This document shows positions 43,284-55,339 of a stretch of 64,000 bases of DNA, piece by piece. Position 1 is the first letter of the stretch; the number at the start of each line of letters is the position of its first letter. The notes beneath the pieces are model-generated. The model saw nothing but the letters and a program-made list of their open reading frames with translations. It searched no databases and was not told the DNA's origin. Where the stretch lies: contig PYIU01000010.1 of NCBI GenBank assembly GCA_003415625.1, positions 2,540,501 to 2,604,500 of the forward strand, read 5' to 3'. This stretch comes from Aquanectria penicillioides. Its lineage: Eukaryota > Ascomycota > Sordariomycetes > Hypocreales > Nectriaceae. The position numbers and the translations under genes are program-made.

Positions 43284-45000
43284 TCATGTGTTATAGTATA
43301 ACTTATAGCTCAATATTAAATATTGTATGTAGTAACCTGTCGTTTCCAGAATTCCTTTACAAAACTCGATGTTTTGTTCCCCCAATGACGCCTGTGCCGA
43401 TAGATCAGGCGAATCAAAAGAAATGGGAAAGCTATGCCAATCATTCAACCAAAACTTAGATTTCTGCGGCCACATGCTCTCCCAAGCGGCTTTAAACATA
43501 TTCCGTTGTCTGTAAGTAGAGATTGTATCTCAATTTTCCCGGCTTTCACTCCATGATCTTGATCCACTTCATGTACACTAATGCCATCAGCGCTATTCTG
43601 AATCATCCAAATCCTTCCAATCCATCGCATCCACCTACTAATTTCATCCCTACTACGCCAACCGTAGGATTTCAGCGTCATTGTTTGGATATGAGAGCTA
43701 CTGCTACCAAGTATGTGAAATATACTTGGTGCAAGCTCTAAATCCACGGCAGGTTCACAAAGGCATTTCGGGCTCGAGGTGGGGACAAACTCCCGGAAAA
43801 GCTATTATGAATGATCGCAGGATCGAGCTCGTTATTTTCTGACTGGAAACGGAACTTCAAACAACAGGCTAGTAATAATCATTGTTTCAAGCGAGGTAGT
43901 TGAACCAAACACCTCTAAACTTCCGCTTCTTGTTGGCTCCCATGTGCGCTAGGCACAGGTATATCCAGTTGTTCAAGTTGAATGCACTTCCGTGAAAACT
44001 GTCGAGCCTGATCAGGAGACAAGAATGATGATTTAATCTCGTGAACATCATTGGGATGCAGTTTTAGTTTGATTAGATGTTTTGCGTGCTGGCTTATTGT
44101 CGCATCTAGTGTCTCGTCGCCAACAAGGTTATTGTCTAGAGTTAAGCTCATTCGTGGCGGCAACAGCTGCAATAGGTTTGTCGCTGCATCTCTTGGGTCT
44201 CGCTTTTCTTCCCTAGCCCTTGGCATCATTGGGCTTATTCCTTGAAGATATGGTATGCGAAGGTCTTCAAAAACGCCATCTGCATCAAGCTCAGAAGCTC
44301 GCCCAGTGACACTTTATAGTTAATCTCGAGCGAACGAAGGGCACGAAAATCCGTACAATGGCTCCAGTAGGCAATTTCACCTAAAGCCGCATTGGTACTG
44401 CTTAGAAAGATGCTCCGCAAATGCCCCATTCTAGGCTCGTTCTACGCAAGCTCCTGACACTGATGGCTTTCCCACAGGGGCCGCGGGTGAGGAACATGTC
44501 GAGGCCCATGTCCTCTAGGCAACAATCTTCCACCAATTAAACCTAGCTAAAAGCGCACATGCTTTAATCTCAGAGCTAGGGCTTTTATCATATCGAAAAC
44601 AGCCTCTGAATCATAATCAAATAGCCCATATATGCCAACCACTACTGCAAGGCTAAAGAGGCAAGGCGATGTGGCAAGTGCGAGCTCATCTGGATTTGCG
44701 AACCGTGATTGAGCTATTGGATGGTCTCGTTGTGGACGAAGATTGCGAAAATTGAAAGTGTGCATGTGAAGTCGGCTCGATGGGTGATATTGATGGAGGG
44801 ACGATAGAAGACATTGCGGTATCTGGCTTTTGCCTGCGTAGATAAGGTCATTGAGCTTGGGTATTTCTCGGCAGAACTGAGCTAGAGGGAGCCAGGCTCG
44901 GTTGTGGTCCCGTTGTTCCTCTTCAGTTGACGGCTCATCTGGGACAAAAAGTAAGCCCCATTCCTCGGTGGAACCAACAAATGTTAGTCAGCCTCGTCTT
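43284..45000 (-). pseudogene. F-box/LRR-like gene, decayed or poorly resolved
   Basis: The minus strand holds consecutive protein-like segments in order. First is GSTEEWGLLFVPDEPSTEEEQRDHNRAWLPLAQFCREIPKLNDLIYAGKSQIPQC…MHTFNFRNLRPQRDHPIAQSRF…. Next come MGHLRSIFLSSTNAALGEIAYW…LRSLEINYKVSLGELLSLM and MSLTLDNNLVGDETLDATISQHAKHLIKLKLHP. The tail is CLCEPAVDLELAPSIFHILGSSSSHIQTMTLKSYGW…, then AAWESMWPQKSKFWLNDWHSFPISFD. The arrangement resembles fungal F-box-associated leucine-rich proteins, but an F-box itself is missing. In-frame TAG codons near 44530 and 44450 and other frame changes break it. Introns explain only some breaks, so a pseudogene is more likely than a multi-exon gene. Confidence 0.45.
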
Positions 45001-46581
45001 CGCCATCCCAGTATCCTTTAGTTGTCTTTCTGTTAGGTCGTCTACCCTGTCGTGCCTCGGGTACCATTTCTTCCGCTTCGAGTCTTGATTCCGGAATTCT
45101 CATAAGGCCGTCAAGCTTGAGAACACGGACTCATTCGATACGTTCTCCAACGCCGAGTATCTCGAGCCAACGTTCCACGTTGTGGATCAAGTTGTTCGGG
45201 CTCGACACAGTGAACGGGGCCCAACGAAACCTTTCCACGTCCGCCACGAGGCAACAAGACTTTTTGACCAGAGAAAAAGCGCAGAGACTTTCTCTATCAT
45301 CGAGGGCGAGGTATTGGCATACGTCTGTAAGAAGATATCAGGGCATCTTCTCTAGAAATAATAGGCTCAAAGGGTATTCCATTCTACGTTTCTGCCTTGC
45401 TTAGAACTTTGTCTTTCAGAACGAAAGGTCTTAGTACCGCCCGACCTCCTTACCCTCCTCTCTCTTATCCCTAGAAATCTCAAAAAGGAAATTCTCTATA
45501 TTGCCTATTTAAGATTTCTTATATAAATATTATATATTAAAGTAGTTCTTCCTTCTCTTTTTGCCTTTCCTTTATTATTTTAGCTATATTATATTATAGG
45601 TTATATTATAGATTGCATTATAGTTAAGAGCTGAGGGCTAATGCATTTAAAGCTAAGGGTATAGGGGCTAGCTATAGACTATATGCCCTTAGTCGCTATG
45701 CTATTCCTTTGGCCTGGGTGGCCTTCTTTATCTCTCGTTCAGAAAGGCTCTGACAACAAAACCACGCGCGGCGCCGTGGCCTTTTGTTTCCCCCCTGTAC
45801 TTACTGATAAGAGGGGAAAGAACAACACGCGGATGTGTGTGACGAACCAAGTAATATAGTATGATTGTACCGGGTGAAAGGCGATCCAGGGATTGAAATG
45901 GTTGGCTAATTGATAGTATTTACGTGACGTATCACATCCATCCTTAGGCCAACAGATCACTGTGATTCCGAATCTAACTTGGGTCGGCTATTTAGCGAAG
46001 ATTTTCCTTGCGCGTCATATCATAATGTATACTTGGTCTCTGTCTTATGATCGGATATAAGGCACGTAATTGAACGCTGTGTAAATGAGAAATGGGTAGC
46101 TCTCGCGATAACCTTGAGTTCAAGGCCCTACAACCCACTGTCTGAGCCTTCTCCTTCCATAGACCCCGACTTCAATACTCCCTGAAGATTACCTAAATAT
46201 CGTCGACTTTTATGATATGTCCTTTCATAGAAAGTCACCATGCTTTTTGGTTCACTTTGTTGCTATTGAGGTCATACTAAGAGATCACAAATATTGGCTT
46301 CATTGTGCTATTAAGTTGCACATGATCAATCTTATATTAGTTCAGTCTTTCGTAGGGGTAGCCCCACACTCTTATTTTGAATCCGAGACGTTCCTCTATC
46401 GCTCTCAACAACACTTTCATGCAGTTGTGTATCGGGATACATTGCGATGAGTTTGGTGAAGACGAGAGTTGTAACAGCAGCTTCATGGAAGATCTTGACT
46501 ACATATGCGTGTTGTAGTTCATTAGTGCTGATACTACAGAATGTAGACTAGCTGGGTCGATGACCATGAAACTGAGAAATC
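45001..46581. other. gene-poor, partly AT-rich stretch with an ORF fragment
   Basis: A plus-strand open frame at about 45085-45354 reads like protein (NTDSFDTFSNAEYLEPTFHV…RLFDQRKSAETFSIIEGEV) but has no ATG and no recognised family. The interval 45480-45640 is strongly AT-rich, like the retrotransposon interior, and may be a mutated repeat fragment. Nothing else is supported. Confidence 0.35.
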
Positions 46582-48126
46582 TCAATTCGTATTAAGACGT
46601 TTTTCCATCTCGGTTCGTCGCTCAATCCACTCTTTTCTGGATAAAGGAGGCTCAAGGTGGGTAATGGCTATGCCTCTTGTTCCAAACTCTTTTTCCAATT
46701 TGCTCATCCGATCCCAAGGATATTCAGCCCATACAATCTCTAATGCCGAATCAATTCCGGATGAGGGATAATTTGGTCTTACCCAAGGGGTGAACAGGAT
46801 GCGAATTTCTCGTAAACGATGTCCCCGTGCTAGGGCTGACTGTGCAAATCTGCGTACCCATTGTTCTTCATTTTCTCCGAAGTCAGACCAAGATCCTGAT
46901 TGAGGGTTGGACCGATTTTTGAAATCCCAGTTAAATTTCTTCAGGTTGGGCGAAAGTAGAAGATCGGCGTGAGAATCTGCCGCCTTACAGTCATGTGTCA
47001 TTTCCCACCTTGGGAATCTCAACTCCTCGAGAGCGGTAAAATCTGATAAGTCGGGTATGGCTCCTTCCGTGCCTTCAGGGGATATCTTTTCAAATGCCAG
47101 GCGTTTGATCGTTTCCTTGTGTTTTAGAAGCATTGGACGTAGTCCCGATGTGTCTATCTGAGCGCCATAGATAGATGTTTTTACCATAGTTAAACGGGTC
47201 AACATTTTTGGCCAATTAAGAATGCCGTAGGCTGTTTTAAATTTTTCCTTGAAGCCCCTCATAAATAACTCCGAAAAGGCTGCTTCTAGAGGTGTCTATA
47301 TTCTCCATGTCAGTTTGTAGACTCGAGCACCTGAACTTAGGAATCTCCGCGAGGATAGAAGGATATCGCGCACCATAGAGCAAAGTTTCTTGAAATCAAT
47401 TCAGGTGTATATTTCAATTCATACCTTGATCTCTGAACCTCGATAGGTGTCTCCATGCACGTCAATAATTGACAGGGATTTCAAGCCCGGGGCATGTACT
47501 TTTTCCATGATTAAAGGTAATTTGATTCCACCCCCGGATACATCACTGAGCCATAAATGGTCCAGATTAGGCATATATGGCAGGATGGACTGAAAGAAGC
47601 CCCAAGTTTCACAAGTTTTATCTTGAGTGAAGTATCCCATGAAGGAAAGAATCGTGACATTGACCAAGTGCTGAGTAATACTTCGAAGAATTGGATAGAC
47701 ACGTGCCGTGTCCTCGCGCTCTCGGAGTCGTTCAATAACAAGGACAAACCTGCGGCAGTGATGACCAAGTGAGGGGTTTTCCTGAAGGGTTCGGTCAAGT
47801 CCATGCAGCACGTCCAATGTTGGAATTGGAACTTGTTTTGGAGGTTCGCCGTACATGGCGGGCTTAGTATACATGAATGGCCAAGTACTCCCAAGGGTGC
47901 GATAAATGAACGGGGTGATAACGCAGTTAAATCGCTTGCATTTGTATGAGATTGAGAGCATGAGATACATTTCATATGGGTATGAAGGAAAGAACTCTTT
48001 CCCCTGTGGTTCTCGGTGGCGACTGGCGCGTTGCAGAATGTCGCGCAATATCTCATCGGGCAAGTCCAGGATGGAGATGCGCCTAGGCCTCCGGGCAAAT
48101 TGAAGGGATAAATTGGAGGTTTCCAT
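46582..48126 (-). CDS. F-box domain protein
   Basis: Two exons, 48126..47425 and 47295..46582, 471 aa. The 129-nt intron has a GTATGA donor, a CTGAC branch site and a TATAG acceptor, and joins GSEIK|TPLEAAFSELFMRGFK in frame. The F-box is at the N-terminus (ISILDLPDEILRDILQRASRH), followed by LMLSISYKCKRFNCVITPFIYRTLGSTW. Then come leucine-rich segments (HHCRRFVLVIERL, LVNVTILSFMGYF, LPYMPNLDHLWLSDVSGGGIKLP, GLKSLSIIDVHGD, FTALEELRFPRWEM). The expected role is substrate recognition in an SCF ubiquitin ligase through Skp1 binding, though the partner and substrate are unknown. The minus-strand decayed LRR-like gene 1.6 kb away may be a related copy. Confidence 0.85.
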
Positions 48127-49798
48127 AATAATTGTGAATAAAGCTGCTCCCTATGACTTTGGGTTAGAAGAATGGTTATATTTGAATGCGGCTGATTCCA
48201 TGTCAGACTCGACCGATCACAGCATGATTGTTGCCTAGCCGTTGTATGAGCTTACGTTATATTTGAACCAAGCTTCGTGCAATGCAAATTCAGGTGATCG
48301 ATTATCTTGATACCAACTCAATAGTGGATGTGCTTATCCCCCACCCTTGGGAATTGACCTTGCATGATATAAACGCCTTAACCTTATCCAAGAAGGCACC
48401 CCTTCAAGTTCAGTAGTGCTTACGTGTGGTTGCACACCTATAACTACACAGCAAATATTCCCGCGGTCATAATACTCGAAATCAGGAATAGCTTTTCCAT
48501 TATTGAGACACTATAAATGCTCACAATTTCTTTCCCCTGGGTGCAATTGACTTTCTCCCTAGAATATCGCAAACTGCTTCAATCAGCAACAACACATGAC
48601 ATTGATCCTAATTGCATGTTTTCGAAGCAATTCGCCAGTTTTGTGACGTCATTGGAACGCACAGTGGCCAAATTCAGTTGTGAAAAAAACTTCGAGTAAT
48701 GAGGGTTTCGCAAACCTCCCCCAAACAGTGCATCATGGACCCAAACCCAGGCTTTTGAACTGTCCCATTGAGAGATCTGCCCAGGGTTATTGGGGGCTTG
48801 CGTGTCCTAGTAGCCCACCTTTATTCCTTTTCACTACGCATTTCTTTCACAGCACGACCCAGATCATGGAAGAAAGACATATCCAGACAAGTATTTTCGC
48901 TGATTAATATACATAGCCTCCGTGGTTACCGTTGGATTGTGCTACTCGAGTTTATATCAACATACTGCAATGTGGAATGTATCAACCGTAAATGTCATCT
49001 GTTGGCAAAGCCAAGGAAGCAAAATCCAATATACCTTTCCAGCCCGGAAATTGTGGCATTGGGCGAGTGTTGGCCTAACCGCCCTCATGGTCCTGCACTG
49101 ATGCATATCTCTTTTGGGACAACACTCCTCGTGTCCATTGAAACACATGCCATGCATGAGGGTCATTTTACAGTTTCAATTTCCAACAGCCAGCCTGCAA
49201 AGAACTTGGACTGCGAAACAGGCGCAATATTCATTTAGAATGTGACGACCTAGGTCCACCAGCCTTCCTAATGTTGGGCACAAAACACTATGTAAGGATC
49301 TGTACTCTACGTCTCTTAACCGGGTACGCCAAAGATAAGTCAACAATCACAATGATTCTGATTACCAGTGCGAGTAACAGCTGTTATAACACATTGACGG
49401 CTCGTGCGCCTGTCTCCCTGTGCATACATCTTACGCCAAGGGGTATTAGAAAAATAAAGCGGTATAAATGACACAAGTCTTTATAATTAACTGACTGGCT
49501 CTTGCACTCACTTACTTCTGGACTGCAAAGAGGCAGTAGTGTATGCCATCTCAAGGAATTTATTGCAGTGTCTATCTAGCAGCTAGTTCTACTAGTATCT
49601 ATAAATCTATAACAAGTCTAAAAGGTTATAACAAAGATTCTATTCTAATCTAAAGCTCTTTATATTTTAACAATGAACATTACCCTACTTCCTTGTACAC
49701 TGTAGTAGATTTAGACCTGCTCAAATGGTAAATATCTTTCTCAATTAGCAACTCTTTACACTTAACCTACATTTACTGTTTCTGTACTAAAATCGAAA
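48127..49798. other. intergenic, no gene seen
   Basis: About 1.7 kb. A plus-strand open frame at 48768-49238 lacks an ATG-supported domain and family resemblance. The stretch 49555-49700 is AT-rich. Confidence 0.35.
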
Positions 49799-49946
49799 TG
49801 TAACAAAGTCAAGTGGCACACTGGCTTGCGTAATAGAACAGCCGCCGCTACGGCAAAAGATCCAGCAGTAAGTGCAGTCGCCGCGATTACTGAGCGTCAC
49901 ATCTGTATAAAATGCACCAGTCGGACCTTGCCGTACCATTGCTACA
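49799..49946. repeat. short TG..CA element, copy 1 (candidate solo LTR)
   Basis: A 148-bp sequence starting TGTAACAAAG and ending ATTGCTACA. It is flanked on both sides by CGAAA (49794-49798 and 49947-49951), a perfect 5-bp target duplication. It is clearly related to 60524-60674 along its whole length, sharing the core AAAAGATCCAGCAGTAA and GCAGTCGCCGCGATTACTG. Confidence 0.85.
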
Positions 49947-50096
49947 CGAAACCAAATAATTGCCTGCGCCGTTTAATTAATTATATCATATGCATATTTG
50001 CTATATTTTAAATACTATAGAAGCTTAATAAAGATAAATTGTAATATTTAAACTAAGTATTTCAACTCCTAAAAAGACACCATAGCTACTTAATGT
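49947..50096. other. AT-rich spacer
   Basis: Short spacer between the element and the acetyltransferase gene end; nothing seen. Confidence 0.4.
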
Positions 50097-51808
50097 TTAG
50101 TACGCTCGACACTTCACGGCAGCTGCATTGTCTGATTGCCCCTCTCCTACAATAAGAGGTCTACCATTTCCAACACATTCCAACCAATTGTGTAGATCAG
50201 AAGCGACACCGATACCGAGAGAATCATCAAGAAGGACTTCCTTCTGCCAGGTTACATTCACAGATAACCCATTATCCATTGCTGATGCGCAACTAATTAT
50301 CAGCACTCCACCAGTGACCCATGAACTTTGGGTAAATGTGGCTTGTTCAATAGTCCATTGATTAGGTTGCCTGCCGCTTGTACCATTGATAGAGCCACCG
50401 ACAACCCCAACATTGCTTATTTCTACCGACACAGCTCGTGGCTTCTTTAGTAGGTCCTTGAGATATGTTCTAGAGTCATGAACAAGGGGGAGCAACCCAA
50501 CTTGATCATTTTTGGATCCTAGTGCGAGCTTCTTGGAAAGCTGAACTTTGAATTCAACAGCAGTACGCCATACCACATCCATTAGACCAGTGTGGCCGAC
50601 ATCGCTAGCCTTTTCGGCCTCTTGGCGTAGTTTAGATACGGTCTTCTCATCAAATACATATTGCCATGACGAGAATATATTACCATAAGTCTTTTCTGGA
50701 TCTAGACCATTGTTGGATGGCATAAATGGTCTTAAGGAAAAGGGCGTGATGTGCTGGAAAGCCAAGGCATCTTTCTTGGGCACGCGGATACAGAAGGATA
50801 GGAGCGCGAGAACCTGTATAAGGCTTGTGAATGTGGTCTGGTGTTGACGGCACGCACTCAGAACGCTCTTTAGCACATCGCCCTCAGTCTTAACCACAGT
50901 AAGACGGGTGGTGTTTGGGGCGCTACGAAATGGTGCCCAGTTCGTAAAGTAGTTAGACCCCGGTGCCAGAAACGCAGGCCGTAACTCGGCCAGCTTTCTG
51001 AAATAGCGTAGCCAGGAGTCACCGGGAACTTCATCAGTTTTTCCAGAGCGGGAACCGTAGCTGAGGAAATGGGCAACGTCACGGCGCGTTCCTTTAACTC
51101 CACTTCTGCCTTGCCGTTGGATACCGCATTTAGTTTTTCAAGCAGAGTATTTTGGACAATCTTGCCACTTGTACCGTCTCCATTTGAATGATTGCCGATA
51201 AATATGACATCGATCATACGAGTGTCTGAGTCCGCATGTTTTAGGATGGTCACCCGCCATAGTGGTGAAGACTCTGACGTGAAGAACCGTGTGTTGTGCT
51301 CTTTGGATATTGTCTCGAGTAAGACTTGCTCGTAATCTTGGTCGGAGCTTGCGGCCAGCCATTTTACTTGTTGCTGCAAATTGATTTCATCCAACCTCAC
51401 CCAAGAGGGAGTTCTAGAGCTCTCCCTCATAATACCCACTTGCAAAAGTGGGTGTTCCAAGATAGTCAATGCGATTGCTTGATCCAGAACTTCATTCAGA
51501 GATAATGTCGATGCTGCCAGGTCTGGTATCGCATATCGACACGTTACTGCCCAGCCATTGTAGAAGCTCATAGCATGGGCCGCGGAAAACAGCCGCTCCC
51601 TACAATATAGTTATATCTATTAGATTCGATAATCTCCAGGGGGTTAATGGCAGCGGAAGAAGAAATTTCAATGTTGGAGGGAATGTGACACACTAGTGTT
51701 GAGAATGAATGCAGACGGCCAAACTCACAAATTACCCAAAGGACGCAAAACCTTGGCCTTGGCCTTGGAATCAGCTCTGGCGCCATCTCCAGCACCGAAG
51801 CACGACAT
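50097..51808 (-). pseudogene. alcohol acetyltransferase-like (AATase family) gene, frameshifted
   Basis: Exon 1 51808..51729 (MSCFGAGDGARADSKAKAKV…) is joined by a GTGAGT…TGTAG intron to exon 2 from 51599. This gives VLRPLGNLERLFSAAHAMSFYNGWAVTCRY, the usual AATase N-terminus. The acyl-transfer motif HxxxDG appears as HSNGDG within IDVIFIGNHSNGDGTSGKIVQ. Near 51012-51031, after LEKLMKFPV, the frame shifts by one base. The other frame continues DSWLRYFRKLAELRPAFLAPGSNYFTNWAPF and then VVKTEGDVLKSVL… through to 50097. The only GT..AG pair there is about 25 nt apart, too short for an intron, so a 1-nt deletion is likely. An intact enzyme would transfer an acetyl group from acetyl-CoA to an alcohol or another small molecule. 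The gene may be dead or the base may be a sequencing error. Confidence 0.7.
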
Positions 51809-53415
51809 GTCGAGCACGTGGAAGACGTGGAGTGTTAGGGGAGCCACTGAAGGCAGGACTGTGGCTGTTGTGGTCTCAGGTGTTGGGGCTTAGAAATATC
51901 TATCATTCATACTATGCTGGATGATGACCCCCAATGAAGCTTTGCACGCAGGTGCTAGAATTTCAAGCCTTGGAAATCGAATGCAGGTAGTAACTTCAAA
52001 GTGGAAAGATCCTTGGGCGAGCCGCGTTTCCTTAGGTAAATATTATAGGATCGGCTGTGTCACTAGCGAGGCAACTACTAATACCACTATTCGATTCTAG
52101 GTCTAGTGGATATTGGGTTTCATTTTCTGAATGTGCGAAGTGCAGACATCCGCGGGATCCGTATGACAGTTAAGTTACACGCGAAACCAAATTGGGATTA
52201 GAAGATCCTTCAATACAACCTGGGTGGACGAATTACCAAGGTTACAAACATGATTTGAGTCTGCACATCAGCCTTCATAACTCAATCTCACTACAGACTA
52301 TATATAGGGTGTCTCAATTTGGGTTAGTGCTTACTAACCCAATTAATAAGCGATGAAACATAGTCGACAGGTTGATAATAATGCTATGGGTTTCAAATCC
52401 TGGACTTGTCGAATGCCGTGAGCCTGCTTGCATCCTTGGCCTGACATGCGATTCATCTACTCGTGACTGCGGCTTGGTTCAACATTTGCTTTATTTCCCC
52501 CTTTGCAAAATCGACGGAGTATAATCCGACCAAATTGATGACAAGGATTTCTCCATGCTCGGAAGAAGGACGCAATGGACCCCCATGCCGGCATTCTTGA
52601 TGGCAAGGTCAATTCTGTCTAATTTTGCAATAGCTTTTCAGAGGTTGCGGTGTTGATTATTCCTCCGTCATATTAGTTTTGCTCATTAGAGCGTCACCTG
52701 CAGCATTTTACCGAGAAATCAACGTTGTCTTTTGCAAATCATCTTCATTGATATCAATATGCAACAAGCTCTTGAATCCTTGTTTTGCGAAGAATATACT
52801 AATTGCCCGTCCAATTCCTTCACTTCATTGTATGAGCAGTAAAAGATCCAGAAAGGAATTGTAATATCCCAGACCCAACATCAGTTGCTAATGCCCCCCT
52901 CGAAAGCATTGAATCCATGGCTAAAACAAGACGTCACGATAATAATGATAGATGAAAGACTTTCCTGACAGAATTCAAAACAAAAGCAGAGGGGGAAATG
53001 GCGGGAAGTAGTTGGATGCCACGCATGTAACAATGAAATTAATTGATTCTTTAGGATGCGCTGGCGATATCTCGACACCGCGGCTTGTTCAAGATCCTTA
53101 TTGATGGAATTATAATATAGTCGACGTAAAGATATGGCATTGCTATTGCTGAGACATATTGAAACTCCAGCGACTATATGTTGTCTAAAGACCGTCAGTT
53201 CCCCGGGCATATTCCAACTGGCGCTTATAGAATGAGCCTAGTAATGACAAACCACTATATTGGTAGCTGTTGTATTACACCTTATATATGTTTGGCTGAA
53301 TTGCGATACGGCAAGGGAGATTCCCGATGCTTTGGGCATCACTGGAGTGTTTCAGAGGAGTGGAACGGCATCAAGTTCTTGGTATCACATGATAACAAAT
53401 CCAGTAAAAATACAT
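51809..53415. other. intergenic, no gene seen
   Basis: About 1.6 kb between two minus-strand genes: the acetyltransferase promoter and the oxygenase 3' flank. No coding sequence is recognised. Confidence 0.4.
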
Positions 53416-54495
53416 CTAGGTAGTGAACATCAACATATCTCTCACTCTCTTCTTCACCCATTTTTCACAATTTATTTCCTCGTACTCAGTTCCATCTGAG
53501 TTCCTACAGCTTTCCAACACTGCGCAGCTCTCGTGTAGACCGAACCCCCAGAAAAAAGGCATGCTAATTCGCTCACGCCCACTCCAATTCTGGGCTCGAT
53601 GCACTGTGCTAACATATTTATCATTCGTGATCCGTTGTAGATAATCTGCGATGTTTACCACAAGAGTATCAGGAACAGGCTTGGCATTGATCCATTGACC
53701 GTCGCGGTTGAGCACCTGAAGTCCACCAGCATCATCCTGCCACAATATCGTAAAGAGCTGAAAATCAGTGTGCGACCCAATGGAGACCTGTTGGTCTGGG
53801 TTATCTGGATTTGAAGGACTGGATATTGGTGGGTAGTAGTTAAATGCGAAAGACGCGTCGGGAAATTGGACCTTAGAATCCCAAAAGCTTTCTGGTAGGT
53901 CTAGGGACAGGGCGAAGGAGCGAGTAAGAGCCCGGGCCATCATCAGACAGTGCCTGAAGTAGTTCACAATTGAATATTTGAACTGAGGCAAATGAGAGGT
54001 TGCTTCCCAAGGGAAGTCCTCATAGTGAATGTGTTTCTTTACGTTCTCGGGAATTGCGCTCGGATCTGTGATGGATGGGTCGAAACGAGGATCATACGTC
54101 CACGAGAATGTCTCCCGTACATCAATGCCCTCGTTTGGGTTTATCTTTTGGCTGTTTGGACCCTTGTATCCGTTGAAATAGGCACTCCGTGATTGGGATG
54201 CTTTCATCTTCATTGGAAGAGACTGACGGAAGAATTCCAAGCAAGATGCATACGCCGTTTCGGTTACGGATGCTGGAACTCCGTGATTGGAAACGTAGAA
54301 GAAGCCATTATTCATGGCTGCGTCTCGAATCTTGTCGGCAACAGATTGGCGCCCGGGAAGAGAAGAGCTGAAGGCAAGATCCATATCAATTATTGGTATC
54401 TCCGATGGTAACGCGTCGCGCAAAGGGGTTCGGAGTATCTTCCGCGTGGTTGGGCCACTACCGGACATTAAGCGAAGTTCAGTTGTGGCACTCAT
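53416..54495 (-). CDS. 2OG-Fe(II) oxygenase, isopenicillin N synthase-like
   Basis: Intronless, 359 aa from ATG 54495. The N-terminal DIOX_N domain reads EIPIIDMDLAF…IRDAAMNNGFFYVSNHGVP. The core has the iron triad His242 and Asp244 (SHTDFQLFTILWQD) and His299 (STVHRA). Arg309 in ERISMPFF is the 2-oxoglutarate anchor. GGLQVLNRDGQWINAKPVPDTLVVNIADYLQRITND is typical of plant/fungal 2OGD oxygenases. It is a second, clearly different paralogue of the oxygenase at 12900-14124. It probably acts on a small molecule in the cytosol; the substrate is unknown. It shares its strand with the acetyltransferase gene 1.6 kb away, a possible metabolic pair. Confidence 0.92.
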   Translation of the reverse strand: MSATTELRLMSGSGPTTRKILRTPLRDALPSEIPIIDMDLAFSSSLPGRQSVADKIRDAAMNNGFFYVSNHGVPASVTETAYASCLEFFRQSLPMKMKASQSRSAYFNGYKGPNSQKINPNEGIDVRETFSWTYDPRFDPSITDPSAIPENVKKHIHYEDFPWEATSHLPQFKYSIVNYFRHCLMMARALTRSFALSLDLPESFWDSKVQFPDASFAFNYYPPISSPSNPDNPDQQVSIGSHTDFQLFTILWQDDAGGLQVLNRDGQWINAKPVPDTLVVNIADYLQRITNDKYVSTVHRAQNWSGRERISMPFFWGFGLHESCAVLESCRNSDGTEYEEINCEKWVKKRVRDMLMFTT

Positions 54496-55009
54496 TCTGG
54501 AATTGAGGTATTAATTGGAGGCAAAATCTGGTTATAGGTATTGGAATTTATTGGTCGGCGACTATCAGCGGTATTTGAAAGTGCAGGTTGCAAGATAAGA
54601 AAGCGATTCAAACAGTCACCAACATTTCCAGCATCAGCTGACGTAACACGGTATCTGAGACTGGCCAATGAGATCTAATAAGGTACAGATCGCCCAGCAT
54701 CCAAGTCAATGAAGTAATAAAAAAAGTAATAAAAAAAGCCATTTGTTCCTCTTTGCGCCATATAGCCTATCCAGGCAAATCAAATACCGCTCAACCTGTG
54801 CATTTACTCCTTCTTTGATAAAACAGGATAGGTGATCCGTTGAAAGGATTCCTGTGCCCTGGCTCGTTGCGGTTTGGCTTTCGGGCCTCTTGCAATTTGA
54901 TAATGCAGGTGGTTTGATACTTAATTTTCAAACAGATATATCATTCTATCCAGATGCTCTGGGGCGATGATCGTCCCCAGAAAAGTTATCCAAAGGTGTC
55001 GAAGTCTTC
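54496..55009. other. intergenic, no gene seen
   Basis: Promoter of the oxygenase and 3' flank of the small mitochondrial-looking gene. It holds two close copies of a short A-rich AAAAAAGTAATAAAAAAAG-like stretch near 54717-54740. Confidence 0.4.
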
Positions 55010-55339
55010 TTAGTTTGGCGAGTTGGAAAGTTCGGACCACCGGGGTGCAGCTCTTGGGTCGAAGGCAGAAGTGCCCAGCGGAGGTTCGCGGCTTCTAAAC
55101 TCGATAGTTGAAGGAGCGCTTGCGACTTGAGAGACAGGCAATTCGGCAACAATAGGAGGATGGACTGGTGATCTCCACAGCTTGTCCATGATGGCGTCAC
55201 TGACTGCACCGCTTCGGGTGCCCCGGGCACCGGCGTCAGTGCTGCTGAGTTGCCTAGTTTGGTTGACGTATAGTTTCGAGGCTCGGAACGTCAAGGAAGT
55301 GCGAAGGGCACGGCCCACGGTCTGCACTGAGGAACTCAT
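55010..55339 (-). CDS. small hypothetical protein with mitochondrial-type presequence
   Basis: 109 aa from ATG 55339 (MSSSVQTVGRALRTSLTFRAS…). The first ~35 residues are rich in Arg, Ser and hydrophobics with no acidic residues, and contain NQTRQLSST. This is typical of a cleavable matrix-targeting sequence. The rest is SDAIMDKLWRSPVHPPIVAELPVSQVASAPSTIEFRSREPPLG, Pro-rich and without a recognised domain. The frame is open upstream to 55453 but lacks an ATG. No homologue is recalled, so the function is unknown. Coding status rests on the presequence character and length. Confidence 0.5.
   Translation of the reverse strand: MSSSVQTVGRALRTSLTFRASKLYVNQTRQLSSTDAGARGTRSGAVSDAIMDKLWRSPVHPPIVAELPVSQVASAPSTIEFRSREPPLGTSAFDPRAAPRWSELSNSPN

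Noticed and set aside
48768..49238. 156-codon plus-strand frame
   Set aside because: Starts without a supported ATG, low-quality composition and no domain; likely random.
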